From assembly GCA_013041925.1 (NCBI GenBank), contig JABDRB010000003.1, forward strand, positions 186,001 to 250,000: a stretch of 64,000 nt of DNA, written 5' to 3'. Shown piece by piece: positions 36,729 through 48,239 of this stretch; position 1 is the stretch's first letter, and each line of letters opens with the position of its first letter. Made by a program: the position numbers and the translations under genes. A model generated the notes under the pieces. The model was given only the letters and a program-made list of their open reading frames with translations. It did not search any database and was not told where the DNA came from. The stretch comes from Akkermansiaceae bacterium. Its GTDB lineage: Bacteria > Verrucomicrobiota > Verrucomicrobiia > Verrucomicrobiales > Akkermansiaceae.

Positions 36729-37166
36729 ATGAAACGTCATTCGTCCAACGCATCGGCAAATCAGGAACCTCATCCACCGGAGCCTGAATGGGACGATGAC
36801 GACCCCACTTGGCAGATCCTCAGTCAGGCATCCACCCGCGAACCCAATGCCTTTTTTGCCCGTAACGTAGTCCGCTCAGTGCGTCTCCTCGATCGCAAAC
36901 CAACCACCTGGAGGACACACATCGTATCCTTTTTCACTCCCCGCAGACTCGCTCTCGGTGCCGCAGCCTGCGCCTGCGCCATAATCGCCTACCCGATGTG
37001 GCCAACAAGCGAAACGCAGAACCCAAACATGGCGGAAACGCCAAGCATCATCACCCCCCCATCATCGGCACTCTCTGAACTCGTCATCGAGGAAACCTTG
37101 GATCTCGCCGCAGAGGACCCCACCCTCTTCACGCACGATGAAGTGGTGGCCATGATCGGCTTTTAA
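36729..37166 (+). CDS. Single-pass membrane protein, anti-sigma-like, unknown function
   Basis: A 145-residue protein. The N-terminal 80 residues are acidic then mixed, with DPTWQILSQASTREPNAFFA and RNVVRSVRLLDRKP; one membrane helix follows (LALGAAACACAIIAYPMW, about residues 80-97), then an extracytoplasmic tail rich in Ser, Thr and Glu. The FFARNVVR pattern is like that of short proteins encoded after ECF sigma factors in Verrucomicrobia, which may act as anti-sigma factors; that is from memory. Here no sigma factor gene precedes it (queE does), so the pairing is missing. A candidate ECF-type promoter lies upstream. Confidence 0.6.
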   Translation: MKRHSSNASANQEPHPPEPEWDDDDPTWQILSQASTREPNAFFARNVVRSVRLLDRKPTTWRTHIVSFFTPRRLALGAAACACAIIAYPMWPTSETQNPNMAETPSIITPPSSALSELVIEETLDLAAEDPTLFTHDEVVAMIGF

Positions 37167-37320
37167 CCTCACTCATCGCCATACACGGGTCTCGCTAACC
37201 CGTATCGATCAAGGAGGTGTTAGCCTCTGATAAGGAGCAAAATATCCCCTTTTTGAACTTCTCCCTTTTCAACCCCCCTGAAGCTGTCAGACTGAAAGGA
37301 ACTTAGCTTTCTTTACCATT

Positions 37321-38403
37321 ATGTCTGATATCCCGGTCTACGACCATGTTGATCAATACCTGCAATTTGGAATCGAGTATGACTGCTCGGATATTCATCT
37401 TGCGACCGCATTCCCACCCGCTTGGCGCCGATTCGGCCAGCTCCAACCTATTTGGGCTGAGGCTCCACCACTCGATGAGGAAGCCACAGAGAAACTCACA
37501 CGCTCATTCCTCGGAGAAAAGGATTGGCACAGGCTTCAGGAAAAGGGTGATGTCGACTTTGCTTACCAAAATGAAAATGGCCGATTCCGTGCCTCGGTGG
37601 TCAGGCAACGCCTCGGATATGACATCTGCTTTCGTATCATCAATACCCGTGTCAAAACCATGGAGGAACTCGGCCTCCCCATCGATTCCCTTCTGCCACT
37701 GACACGCTATCAAAATGGCCTCTTACTGGTCACAGGTTCCGTCGGGTCAGGGAAATCCACCACGCTCGCATCCATCACCGACTTCATTAACTCCGACCGA
37801 GAAGACCACATCCTCACCCTCGAGGACCCCATCGAATACATCCTCGGGTCCAAAGGTTGCCACGTCAACCAACGTGAAATTCACGCCCATACAGAATCCT
37901 TCCCCAAAGCCCTGCGTGGTGCCCTCCGGGAGGACCCCGACGTCATTGTGGTCGGTGAAATGCGTGATTTGGAAACCATCCAGCTTGCCTTAACGGCCGC
38001 CGAAACTGGCCACCTTGTTTTAGCAACCCTTCACACGGGAAATGCCCCCCGCACACTCGACCGTATTCTGGACGTATTCCCCGTCGATCAACGCGCCCAA
38101 ATCCGGATCATGGTATCCGAGTCCTTGCGTGGCATCATTTCCCAGCAACTCGTTCCACGCATCGATGGAAGCGGCCGCGAACTCGCTCTGGAACTGCTCG
38201 TCAACACGGCCGCCGTGTCCAACTGTATCCGTGAAGGCAAAACCTACATGCTGCCAGGCGTGATGCAAACCGGTAAAAATGTCGGCATGATCACCATGGA
38301 CGACTCACTGCAAACACTCTACGCGCAGGGAAAAATCTCCCAAGAAGAAGCCCTCTTCCGCTGTGAGGACAAGGCCCTGATGCGCGACTTCTTTGCCATG
38401 TAA
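37321..38403 (+). CDS. PilT-like type IV pilus ATPase (first copy)
   Basis: A 360-residue secretion-superfamily ATPase. N-terminal PAS-like domain (SDIHLATAFPPAWRRFG), Walker A VTGSVGSGKSTTLASI, Asp box LTLEDPIEYIL, Walker B DPDVIVVGEMRDLETI and His box ATLHTGNAPRTLDRI. PilT-type ATPases power pilus retraction. It is followed 40 bases later by a second pilT paralogue, which keeps GPTGSGKST; the first has GSVGSGKST. Two adjacent retraction ATPases may correspond to a PilT/PilU-like pair. The sequence 154 bases upstream holds a hairpin (ACGGGT/ACCCGT) but no U-run. No pilin or other pil genes are nearby. Confidence 0.9.
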   Translation: MSDIPVYDHVDQYLQFGIEYDCSDIHLATAFPPAWRRFGQLQPIWAEAPPLDEEATEKLTRSFLGEKDWHRLQEKGDVDFAYQNENGRFRASVVRQRLGYDICFRIINTRVKTMEELGLPIDSLLPLTRYQNGLLLVTGSVGSGKSTTLASITDFINSDREDHILTLEDPIEYILGSKGCHVNQREIHAHTESFPKALRGALREDPDVIVVGEMRDLETIQLALTAAETGHLVLATLHTGNAPRTLDRILDVFPVDQRAQIRIMVSESLRGIISQQLVPRIDGSGRELALELLVNTAAVSNCIREGKTYMLPGVMQTGKNVGMITMDDSLQTLYAQGKISQEEALFRCEDKALMRDFFAM

Positions 38404-38443
38404 TCCGTTATTCTTTCAACCACATCATTCCACATTTATTCCC

Positions 38444-39553
38444 ATGGCTACCATTGATCGCCTACTCCAAAACCTCGTAGAATCCGGAGGGTCCGACCTT
38501 CACCTCAGCGAAGGTGAATACCCCAAAACTCGGGTCCACGGTGCCATCACCTTGATCCCTAATGAGGAACTTCTCACCCACGAGCGTATTCACACCCTCC
38601 TCAGCGAAATATGCGACCCCAAAGCATTCGAACTTTATCTCAAAACCGGCGACCTCGACTTTGCATACGGAATGGACGAGCAGTCACGGTTTCGCTGCAA
38701 CTACCTCAAACAGAAAAATGGCCTTGCCGCCGTCTTCCGACTGATCCCCACTGAGATTGCCTCCCTCGAGGACCTCAACATCCCCGCCGTGATTAAACAA
38801 TTCGGGCATATGCGCTCAGGACTCGTCCTCGTCACAGGCCCCACCGGATCAGGAAAATCAACCACGCTCGCTGCGCTCATCGACTACATCAATGCCAATT
38901 TCAACCGGCACGTCATCACCATTGAGGAGCCCATCGAATTCGTTCATAACAGCAAAAAATCCATCATCACTCAGCGTGAGGTGCCGATTCAGACACCCTC
39001 ATTTGCCGATGGTCTCCGCGCCACCTTGCGTGAGGACGCCGACATCGTCCTCGTCGGTGAAATGCGAGATTTGGAAACCATCTCGCTCGCCCTCACCGCC
39101 GCCGAAACGGGCCTGCTCGTGTTTGGAACACTCCACACAAACAACGCACGGAAAACCGTCGACCGGATTGTGGACGTTTTCCCCGCCGACCAACAAAGCC
39201 AAGTGCGCACCATGCTCGCGGCCTCGCTCCGTGGTGTGGTTGCCCAGTTGCTGATGAAACGTTGTGACAAACCGGGACGGGCGGCCGTCAACGAAATCAT
39301 GTTCGCCAACACCGCCGTCTCCGCTATTATTCGTGAAGGCGCTACTCAGAAACTCTACGACGTGATCATCGGTGGTAAAGCTGAAGGCATGCAGTTTATG
39401 GACGAAGCGATCTGGGAGAAGCTGCAAGCTGGGATCGTTACCCCTCAAGAGGCCTACATGAAAGCCATTGATAAAACACGTTTCAAAAAATTCCTCCCCT
39501 CAGAGCTCAGCCACCTCGGTGACGCCTCAGGGGAAAGCCCGATGCAGCACTAA
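38444..39553 (+). CDS. pilT: PilT-like type IV pilus retraction ATPase (second copy)
   Basis: A 369-residue ATPase. Motifs: GGSDLHLSEGEYPKTRVHG at the N-terminus, GDLDFAYGMDEQSRFRCN, Walker A VTGPTGSGKSTTLAAL, Asp box ITIEEPIEFVH, Walker B DADIVLVGEMRDLETI, His box GTLHTNNARKTVDRI, and the C-terminal GMQFMDEAIWEKLQAGIV. This copy is closest to canonical PilT. ATG 38444 begins the domain; the same frame continues upstream over the end of the first copy, which I regard as non-coding. The two genes are about equally long and collinear, so a tandem duplication is the likely origin. Confidence 0.93.
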   Translation: MATIDRLLQNLVESGGSDLHLSEGEYPKTRVHGAITLIPNEELLTHERIHTLLSEICDPKAFELYLKTGDLDFAYGMDEQSRFRCNYLKQKNGLAAVFRLIPTEIASLEDLNIPAVIKQFGHMRSGLVLVTGPTGSGKSTTLAALIDYINANFNRHVITIEEPIEFVHNSKKSIITQREVPIQTPSFADGLRATLREDADIVLVGEMRDLETISLALTAAETGLLVFGTLHTNNARKTVDRIVDVFPADQQSQVRTMLAASLRGVVAQLLMKRCDKPGRAAVNEIMFANTAVSAIIREGATQKLYDVIIGGKAEGMQFMDEAIWEKLQAGIVTPQEAYMKAIDKTRFKKFLPSELSHLGDASGESPMQH

Positions 39554-39554
39554 T

Positions 39555-39598
39555 AATCGCTGATTACCGCGATTTTTGCCAATTTCACGTTTGGCAAA
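39555..39598 (+). terminator. Weak terminator, two overlapping hairpins
   Basis: AATCGC/GCGATT with an 8-base loop is followed by a short T run; TTTGCCA/TGGCAAA with a 10-base loop overlaps it. Between pilT and the next gene. Confidence 0.35.
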
Positions 39599-39624
39599 TG
39601 TCATCCGCCCCGTAAAGTCCCGCC

Positions 39625-40308
39625 ATGGCTCTCCACGAACCCTGGTCCATTAAATCACGCGCTCACGTATGCGCGGTGACTGAAACGCATTTCACCGATG
39701 GCGAATCGTTTTACACCGCCCTCTTCCCCGACCCCGAATCCAGCGGCTACCTCCGCAAGGATTTTAGCATCGAGGCATGGGAAAACCGCAGCGAGCAGGA
39801 CACCCCACCATTTTCCCACTGGCAAAGCATTTACCGCGCTCCCGTCAAAGAGGAGGAAGTCGAAATCACCGAGGAAAGCCCCGAGGAACTCCTGCGCCGA
39901 CTCATTGAGGAGGATCAGGAAAATACCGAAAATGCCCGCTACATCCTCGCCATCATGCTGGAACGTAAAAAACTCCTCGTTGAGGCCGATTCCCAACCCG
40001 TCGCAACCGGTATCATCCGCATTTACGAACACCGCAAATCTGGTGACGTCTTCATCGTCAAAGACCCAAACATCCCCCTCTCCGACGTCCAAAAAGTCCA
40101 AGACGAGGTAACCGTCCTGCTCGAAAACGGAGGCCGCCAGCCCGATCCAGAAGATACGGAACCAGAAGATGAGACGTCAGAAGATCAGGAATCAGAAGAT
40201 CAGGCGTCAGAAGAGGACCAGACCCCGATCACGGAAAAAACCACTGAAGAAATCACCGAGACAGATCAGTCGGATGAGCATCGACCGGAAGAACCGCCCC
40301 AGTCGTAA
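39625..40308 (+). CDS. Conserved hypothetical protein with acidic tail
   Basis: A 227-residue protein with no signal or membrane segment. Residues 1-165 look folded: ALHEPWSIKSRAHVCAVTET, GESFYTALFPDPES, a central acidic helix (EVEITEESPEELLRRLIEED), ILAIMLERKKLLVEAD, and VFIVKDPNIPLSDVQKVQ. The last 60 residues are almost entirely Asp, Glu, Thr, Gln and Ser in short repeats (EDQESEDQ) and should be disordered. I do not recognise a named family; the folded part may bind nucleic acid or protein, but nothing proves it. It is co-directional with pilT upstream and dusB 21 bases downstream. Confidence 0.7.
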   Translation: MALHEPWSIKSRAHVCAVTETHFTDGESFYTALFPDPESSGYLRKDFSIEAWENRSEQDTPPFSHWQSIYRAPVKEEEVEITEESPEELLRRLIEEDQENTENARYILAIMLERKKLLVEADSQPVATGIIRIYEHRKSGDVFIVKDPNIPLSDVQKVQDEVTVLLENGGRQPDPEDTEPEDETSEDQESEDQASEEDQTPITEKTTEEITETDQSDEHRPEEPPQS

Positions 40309-40329
40309 CCACTCAATCACCCCACCCCC

Positions 40330-41325
40330 ATGTCTTCTCCCCTCCCTTGGTTCGCCAACAACGCGTTCCCCCTCTACCTCGCCCCCATGGCGGGTGTCAC
40401 CGATGTCGTTTTTCGCTCCATCTGTAAAGAGCTAGGTGCTGACGTCATGGTCACAGAATTTGTTTCCGCCGAGGGTATTATCCGGCAGGACGATCGCACC
40501 CGCAAATACACCGAGTTCACCGACGAGCAACGCCCGTGCGGCGTCCAGCTTTTTGGAGGCGATGGCGAAAGAATGGGCGAAGCCGCTAAAAAAATCATCG
40601 ATTGGAAACGCCCTGACTTCATCGACATCAACTTCGGCTGCCCAGTCAATAAAGTCGTGGCCAAAAATGGTGGCTCATCACTGCTCAAGAACTGCGCCTT
40701 GGTTGCCAGCGTTGCCTCAGGTGTCGCGAAAGCCGTCGGTAACCTCGTTCCCGTCACCGCCAAAATCCGTATCGGCTGGGATGAAAAATCCATCAACGCC
40801 CCAGATGTTTGCCACATCCTCGAGGAGGAAGGCATGCAGGCCATCTCCGTGCACGGCCGCACCCGCGCCCAAAGCTACCGTGGCGAGGCCAATTGGGATA
40901 TCATCGATGCCTGCGCACGTGCCGTCGCCGTCCCCGTGGTCGGAAATGGAGACATCCACAGCGGTGAGGATGTCCAACACCGCCGTGAAACCACCGCCGT
41001 CTCCGGCATCATGATCGGTCGCGCCGCCATGCAAAACCCATGGATTTTCCGCGAAGCCAAGCAATACCTCGCCACTGGTAAACAACCCGAACCCGTATCC
41101 CTGCCCGAACGATGGGAAATGATCGTCCGCCACTGCCAAATGGCCATGCAATCAGACCGATACGGCAGCGAACGCCAAACCATCATGGCCATGCGCTCAC
41201 GCCTCATGACCTATTGCAAAGGCTTCCCCGGTGCTAAACCACTCCGTCAAAAACTCTGCACCGTCTCATCCCTAGCGGAGGTCGAGGACATCGCCGCCGA
41301 CTACTTACGCGCGATATCGGACTGA
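40330..41325 (+). CDS. dusB: tRNA-dihydrouridine synthase
   Basis: A 331-residue FMN-dependent enzyme reducing uridine in the tRNA D-loop. The TIM-barrel signature runs from APMAGVTDVVFRSICKELGA, through VQLFGGDGERMGEA and DINFGCPVNKVVAKNGGSSL with the catalytic cysteine, to ISVHGRTRAQSYRG and VVGNGDI and GIMIGRAAMQNPWIF. A helical C-terminal domain follows. The N-terminus and motif spacing fit DusB best. Its last 25 bases overlap the end of the DUF502 gene on the opposite strand. Confidence 0.93.
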   Translation: MSSPLPWFANNAFPLYLAPMAGVTDVVFRSICKELGADVMVTEFVSAEGIIRQDDRTRKYTEFTDEQRPCGVQLFGGDGERMGEAAKKIIDWKRPDFIDINFGCPVNKVVAKNGGSSLLKNCALVASVASGVAKAVGNLVPVTAKIRIGWDEKSINAPDVCHILEEEGMQAISVHGRTRAQSYRGEANWDIIDACARAVAVPVVGNGDIHSGEDVQHRRETTAVSGIMIGRAAMQNPWIFREAKQYLATGKQPEPVSLPERWEMIVRHCQMAMQSDRYGSERQTIMAMRSRLMTYCKGFPGAKPLRQKLCTVSSLAEVEDIAADYLRAISD

Positions 41326-42035
41326 AAAGACGGAGGCGCCACCAGCCCCGCTGAGAGAATCATCTTACTCGCCTCTTCAAGCGACATACTGCTCCCCTCG
41401 ACCTTTTCATCATCAATGATGATGGTAAATCCCGTCATCGGGTTCGGACTGGTGGGGATAAACACCGTGGTCACATCCCTGCCAATCTGGGAATCGTGAT
41501 AGTTACCCGTCACAAACCCCAACAACCGACACCCTGGACTGGGATACTCAACATAGGCCACACTCTTGAACTTGCTCTCCCCACCGAGATTCTTCACCGC
41601 ATCCACAAACTGCTTCAACGCCGAATAAATAAAACCAAGATACGGCACGTGCTGCATCGCATGATTAAGCCAATGCAAAAATTGCCGGCCCGGTCGGTTA
41701 GCCACTCCGAACCCAATCAGCAACAGCAACATCACCGGGATAAGAAAACGCACAAAGTTCGAACCATAAAAGGCAAAATCCTCCGTCACAAGATCCGTGC
41801 CCGACTGCATGAGGTTCAACGCCCTTAACAAAAACGTGATCAATGCATCACCCACCCGCATCAGCACCTTGTAGATCACCACCATCAACCAGATCGTTCC
41901 CACAATCGGAATAACCGCTGCAAAGCCAGTCAACAACAAACGCATCACCCTGCGAATGCGCGGGTGCTTGCTGGGCACAGGCTCACCAATAGGAGGTTCC
42001 TCAACAGGCATATCAATAGATTTTTCTTTAGTCAT
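41301..42035 (-). CDS. DUF502 membrane protein
   Basis: A 244-residue inner-membrane protein. Two membrane segments near residues 33-60 (LLLTGFAAVIPIVGTIWLMV) and 92-112 (FLIPVMLLLLIGFGVANRPG), then a soluble C-terminal domain with VPYLGFIYSALKQFVDAV, VTTVFIPTSPNPMTGF and DDEKVEGSSMSLEEASKMIL. These are the DUF502 family blocks, conserved in bacteria and plant COV proteins. The molecular role is unknown. The ATG at 42035 is the only good start. It is convergent with dusB. Confidence 0.85.
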   Translation of the reverse strand: MTKEKSIDMPVEEPPIGEPVPSKHPRIRRVMRLLLTGFAAVIPIVGTIWLMVVIYKVLMRVGDALITFLLRALNLMQSGTDLVTEDFAFYGSNFVRFLIPVMLLLLIGFGVANRPGRQFLHWLNHAMQHVPYLGFIYSALKQFVDAVKNLGGESKFKSVAYVEYPSPGCRLLGFVTGNYHDSQIGRDVTTVFIPTSPNPMTGFTIIIDDEKVEGSSMSLEEASKMILSAGLVAPPSFQSDIARK

Positions 42036-42137
42036 TTTGGGTTCAATCTTCTACCAAGGCAACTATGAAACAATAATATCGTTCCTGCAACAACGCGATC
42101 ACTTGATTCTTTATTTCCCATGCCTTACAATGGCAGT

Positions 42138-43478
42138 ATGAAACCTTGGGTCATAGGCGTTATTCTTGCGCTCATTCTACCCACCCACGCCGCGATCAAA
42201 GTCATGTCCATCGGGGATAGCATGACCGAGGAATACCAGTTTGAAGCCCTCTTCTTCAGTGCACCCGACTCAGACCCGACACATGCCAACACCATGAATT
42301 GGGTGGAAATCCTTGCCCAACAGCGCGGATCCGATATCAGTTTGGGCGACTATGAAGCCACATTACTCAGCTACCGAGACTGGCGAAATTCCGGCTACGA
42401 ATACAACTGGGGCATCCCTGGATACGATACCGATATGTGGATGGATATCATCCATGCATCACTCAGCTGGCCAGCTGTTGAACTTCTTCCCGACTCAAGA
42501 AGCCGAGACAAAATGCGCAGCCAATACGATAATGTTGATGTCGTTGTTATCATGCTCGGAGGAAACGACGTCCGCAGCCGCTACGGAGACCTCTATAATG
42601 CCCAACCGAGTGACGCCACGGCGGTGCAATTCATCAGCAACGTAATCGGAAACCTCGATGACATCATCACCGAAATACGGTCCGTCGAGAACGCCCTTCC
42701 CATCGTATTGGCCAATGTCCCGGACTTGGGCGCTACCCCTGACAAAATTGCCGCACACCCAGACCCCACAAAAAGGGCCAATGCTACCGCCATCATCAAC
42801 GATCTGAATGTCGCTGTAGCCGCTCTCGCCACCACCCGATCTGTCACTCTCGCACCGCTTTCCCAATTAACCGATCGCATTCTATCAACCGATCCTCTCT
42901 ACATCGGAGCGATCGAGATGATCAAGGACAAGGACCCTGAAAACCCACCGAAATACCTTTTTTGCAAAGAAGGACTTCACCCCTCGACCAACGGTCAGTC
43001 GGTCATTGCCAACACCCTACTCGCCGCGATCAACACCGCCACAGGAGCGAACATCCCGCTGTTGACCGACCGCGAAGTCATCTCTGACCTTCTCGGCCTC
43101 AACCCAGATCAACCCTATCTCGACTGGGCAACGGCTGCTGGACTCACCGACTCGAGTATGGCTGCCGACATCGACGGTGATGGTATCCCGAGCCTCGGTG
43201 AGTATCTTCTTAATCTCAACCCACTGCTTGCCAACACGATGCATATCGCGTCAGTCCAAGATATAGCTGGAGTGCCCACCATGACCCTGAACTACACGCC
43301 AGATGGCACTGCCAGTAGGCTGGCCGATATCAGCATCAAGCAATCGAGCAATTTACAATCCTGGGCTGCCGTCCCCGCGGGAAACATCATCGACCTTGGC
43401 GGCGGAAACTATCAGGCGCGTATGCCTGCAAGTGCTGGTCTTGGATTTTTCCGTATGGAGTTCGACCTCAAACCCTAA
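42138..43478 (+). CDS. Secreted GDSL/SGNH hydrolase with calcium-binding-type repeat and C-terminal domain
   Basis: A 446-residue protein with a signal peptide (MKPWVIGVILALILPTHA). The SGNH fold has block I VMSIGDSMTE with the nucleophile serine, block III MLGGNDVRSRYGD, and block V with the catalytic pair in KEGLHPSTNGQ. After it comes DIDGDGIPSLGEYLLNLNP, a thrombospondin type 3/dockerin-like calcium loop, and about 80 residues of beta-rich sequence ending GLGFFRMEFD, a tail style common on secreted verrucomicrobial proteins. It is likely an esterase or carbohydrate deacetylase acting outside the cell. ATG 42138 opens the signal. Confidence 0.85.
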   Translation: MKPWVIGVILALILPTHAAIKVMSIGDSMTEEYQFEALFFSAPDSDPTHANTMNWVEILAQQRGSDISLGDYEATLLSYRDWRNSGYEYNWGIPGYDTDMWMDIIHASLSWPAVELLPDSRSRDKMRSQYDNVDVVVIMLGGNDVRSRYGDLYNAQPSDATAVQFISNVIGNLDDIITEIRSVENALPIVLANVPDLGATPDKIAAHPDPTKRANATAIINDLNVAVAALATTRSVTLAPLSQLTDRILSTDPLYIGAIEMIKDKDPENPPKYLFCKEGLHPSTNGQSVIANTLLAAINTATGANIPLLTDREVISDLLGLNPDQPYLDWATAAGLTDSSMAADIDGDGIPSLGEYLLNLNPLLANTMHIASVQDIAGVPTMTLNYTPDGTASRLADISIKQSSNLQSWAAVPAGNIIDLGGGNYQARMPASAGLGFFRMEFDLKP

Positions 43479-43484
43479 CATCAA

Positions 43485-45662
43485 CTACTCCTCCACAGGA
43501 ATAGCTTTGACGGGTCTTTTCCGCGCACGGAGTAATCCATCATCATCCTCCTCCACGGGCACAGCACGGAGAGGTTGCGCATCATCACCACTCGAGAAAA
43601 AACCATCGTCATCGTCTTCTTCGACGGGAATAGCCCTGGGCACACTCCCCTCATCCAAAACATAGCCGCCCCCCTCATCGTCCTCCTCTTCAATCACCAT
43701 CGCCTTGGGTGGAGGCGCGATCGCTTGGGTGATTTCCTTTTCAAAATGCCCAAAAAAGGAACTCACAATAGGGGCCGCCTTGCGACCACCACTCAACTTC
43801 TCATGGGGCTTCCCCTCATAAAGAGCCGCGAATGCGTAACGTGGGTTTTCTAAGGGGAAGAACCCCGCAAACCATGCGAGCCGTTGTTCCTTACTCTCCG
43901 GCCCCCATTGGGCGGTCCCCGTTTTCCCACATAGGACGGTGTAGCTCAGCTTCCCTCGCTTACCGGTGCCATACCCCGCATGCACCACCTGCATCATTCC
44001 TTCATGCACAACATTAACAGCCATCGGATCGATGTTGAGAAAGTTCCGCCGTTCGGGCTCGTTGGAGACCAACACCCTGCCAGCTACATCCTGGACCTGC
44101 TTAACGAGCCGAAGCTTCGGCAGTGCGCCACCGTTGGCGATGCCCGCCATACCTTGCGCCACCTGCAGTGGGGATGCCAACATGACACCTTGGCCGATCG
44201 AGAGGTTCGCCGTGTCACCATCCAGCAACTTCCTCCCGTGATGTTTTTTCATCCACGTATTATTCGGGATCAGCCCTTCGGTTTCACCGATCAGGGGCAA
44301 ACCCGTCTTCGAGCCGAACCCGAGTCGCCTCGCGACGGATAAAAAAGCGGACGGCCCCGTTTTGATCCCAACCTGATAAAACCATGGGTTACAGGATCGC
44401 GCGATCGCCCGCTTCACATCAATATACCCCTCAGGATTTTTTGACCAGTTATGAAACCAATGGTTGCCTATTTTAATCTTGGCGGGGCAATCAATCAACG
44501 TGTGTTCGTAAACATCACGGTTACTGAGGGCGGTCACGGCGACCACGGGTTTAAATGTGGAGGCCGGAGGATAGCCACCTTGAAACGCACGCGCAAAAAG
44601 CGGCGTGCTCGGGTCATCACGAAGCGCCGCGTAGCTCTCCGTCGAAATAAAGGGGATGAAATCATTGAGATCGAAACCTGGCCTCGATGCCATCGCCAAG
44701 ACTTCACCAGTATGAATATCAATCACCACAAAGGCACCGCGTTCGCTGTATCGCTTTAATACCTTTTCGGCGTATTTCTGCCACTCCAAGTCCAGCGTGG
44801 TCACAATCGTCCCCCCTGGACGCGATCGCTTTTCGTGTTTTTTCAACACCATGCTCCCATCGGCTTCAAAATCTTGACGCAAGATGCCCTCTTTCCCCGT
44901 TAACGACTTCTCGAAAATTTTCTCCAGCCCCGATCTCCCTTCAGACCGTTCAAAAAGGGGGTCACCGTAATTAATGGGACCCTTTTCCAGTTTTCCAGCA
45001 CTCCCGACGTAGCCAATGATATGCGCCGCACATTCTCCCTGCGGATAATGCCGTAAATACACAGGATGAAGAATCAAGCCGTCCATTAACTTCCCCTCCA
45101 ACTCTGCCTTACGCGTGGCGTCCACGACATGGGTCGTCGGCATCGCAAGCCACCGCCGGTGACGGTAATGTTGCCACAGCGCCTCGTCCGTCACCCGCCA
45201 ATGGATTCCAAAAACCTCATTCGCCAGCGCAATCCGCTTCCTCGCCCACGCAATGACATACGCACGATCGGCCTTTTCAAATTGCACGTACTGCAGCGCA
45301 GGATACCAAACCACCTTACTTTGGGCAAATGGCTCACCATGACGATCGGTGATCTGTCCACGTGGTGCGGGCACCGAGAGGGTCATCGTCCGGGCATCCG
45401 GGCGCACCGTCAGAGAGCCACCCAGCCCTTCACCATTTTGAGGTGGAGGAACCACTCCTTGATCCTCAGGCACGGCAACGACCACACGAACCTCTGGGCT
45501 TGCTGCAGCTTGTTCCTTAACCCCATTTTCAACCCGATTTCCCGCATCTGTCTGGGCAAGCGCCCCTCCCCCCCCCATGGCAAGCCCCAAGGAGGCCACC
45601 GCCGGCAGGGCCAAACGTCTCATGGCCATGGGGAAAACACATTTTTGCTGTCGAGTCACCAT
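43485..45662 (-). CDS. Penicillin-binding protein 2-like transpeptidase with acidic C-terminal repeats
   Basis: A 725-residue transpeptidase of the PBP2/MrdA class. The PBP dimerisation domain (GQITDRHGEPFAQSKVVWYP) precedes the catalytic domain: SxxK in GGYPPASTFKPVVAV, SxN in RSCNPWFYQVG, KTG in LCGKTGTAQWGP. It crosslinks peptidoglycan during elongation or septation. Two oddities: the N-terminus (AMRRLALPAVASLG...GALAQT) looks like a cleavable signal rather than a membrane anchor, and the last 65 residues hold three (R/K)A(I/V)PVEE units separated by Asp/Glu-rich stretches. ATG 45662 is taken; ATG 45629 is possible. No mre/rod genes are nearby. Confidence 0.88.
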   Translation of the reverse strand: MVTRQQKCVFPMAMRRLALPAVASLGLAMGGGGALAQTDAGNRVENGVKEQAAASPEVRVVVAVPEDQGVVPPPQNGEGLGGSLTVRPDARTMTLSVPAPRGQITDRHGEPFAQSKVVWYPALQYVQFEKADRAYVIAWARKRIALANEVFGIHWRVTDEALWQHYRHRRWLAMPTTHVVDATRKAELEGKLMDGLILHPVYLRHYPQGECAAHIIGYVGSAGKLEKGPINYGDPLFERSEGRSGLEKIFEKSLTGKEGILRQDFEADGSMVLKKHEKRSRPGGTIVTTLDLEWQKYAEKVLKRYSERGAFVVIDIHTGEVLAMASRPGFDLNDFIPFISTESYAALRDDPSTPLFARAFQGGYPPASTFKPVVAVTALSNRDVYEHTLIDCPAKIKIGNHWFHNWSKNPEGYIDVKRAIARSCNPWFYQVGIKTGPSAFLSVARRLGFGSKTGLPLIGETEGLIPNNTWMKKHHGRKLLDGDTANLSIGQGVMLASPLQVAQGMAGIANGGALPKLRLVKQVQDVAGRVLVSNEPERRNFLNIDPMAVNVVHEGMMQVVHAGYGTGKRGKLSYTVLCGKTGTAQWGPESKEQRLAWFAGFFPLENPRYAFAALYEGKPHEKLSGGRKAAPIVSSFFGHFEKEITQAIAPPPKAMVIEEEDDEGGGYVLDEGSVPRAIPVEEDDDDGFFSSGDDAQPLRAVPVEEDDDGLLRARKRPVKAIPVEE

Positions 45663-45787
45663 CAGTACGCGGGGACTTTTACACAGATATCTGGGATAGG
45701 CTACCAAGAATTTACACCGGAATGATCATGCACATTGCAGCCATTACGCAATTCGTCCTTGAACATTAGCCAATTCACCCCAAGTTA

Positions 45788-48101
<2,314 letters not shown>

Positions 48102-48123
48102 GCGTCCCCCCAGCCTCTTTCAG

Positions 48124-48160
48124 CTCCACGCTCTCCCTGACGGGGCGTGGAGTTTTTTTT
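48124..48160 (+). terminator. Rho-independent terminator after thiC
   Basis: An 8-bp perfect stem (CTCCACGC / GCGTGGAG) with a 13-base loop, then eight T. Confidence 0.9.
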
Positions 48161-48239
48161 ATGCCGCTACCCGATATTTCAAATGAATAGTTTAATCTTT
48201 TCATTCGCTATCAAGCATTATCCCTGATTGTATTTCGCC

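Noticed and set aside
37167-37320. Hairpin ACGGGT/ACCCGT upstream of the first pilT gene as a terminator
   Set aside because: Short stem and no U-run follows; it may be a regulatory stem but cannot be supported.
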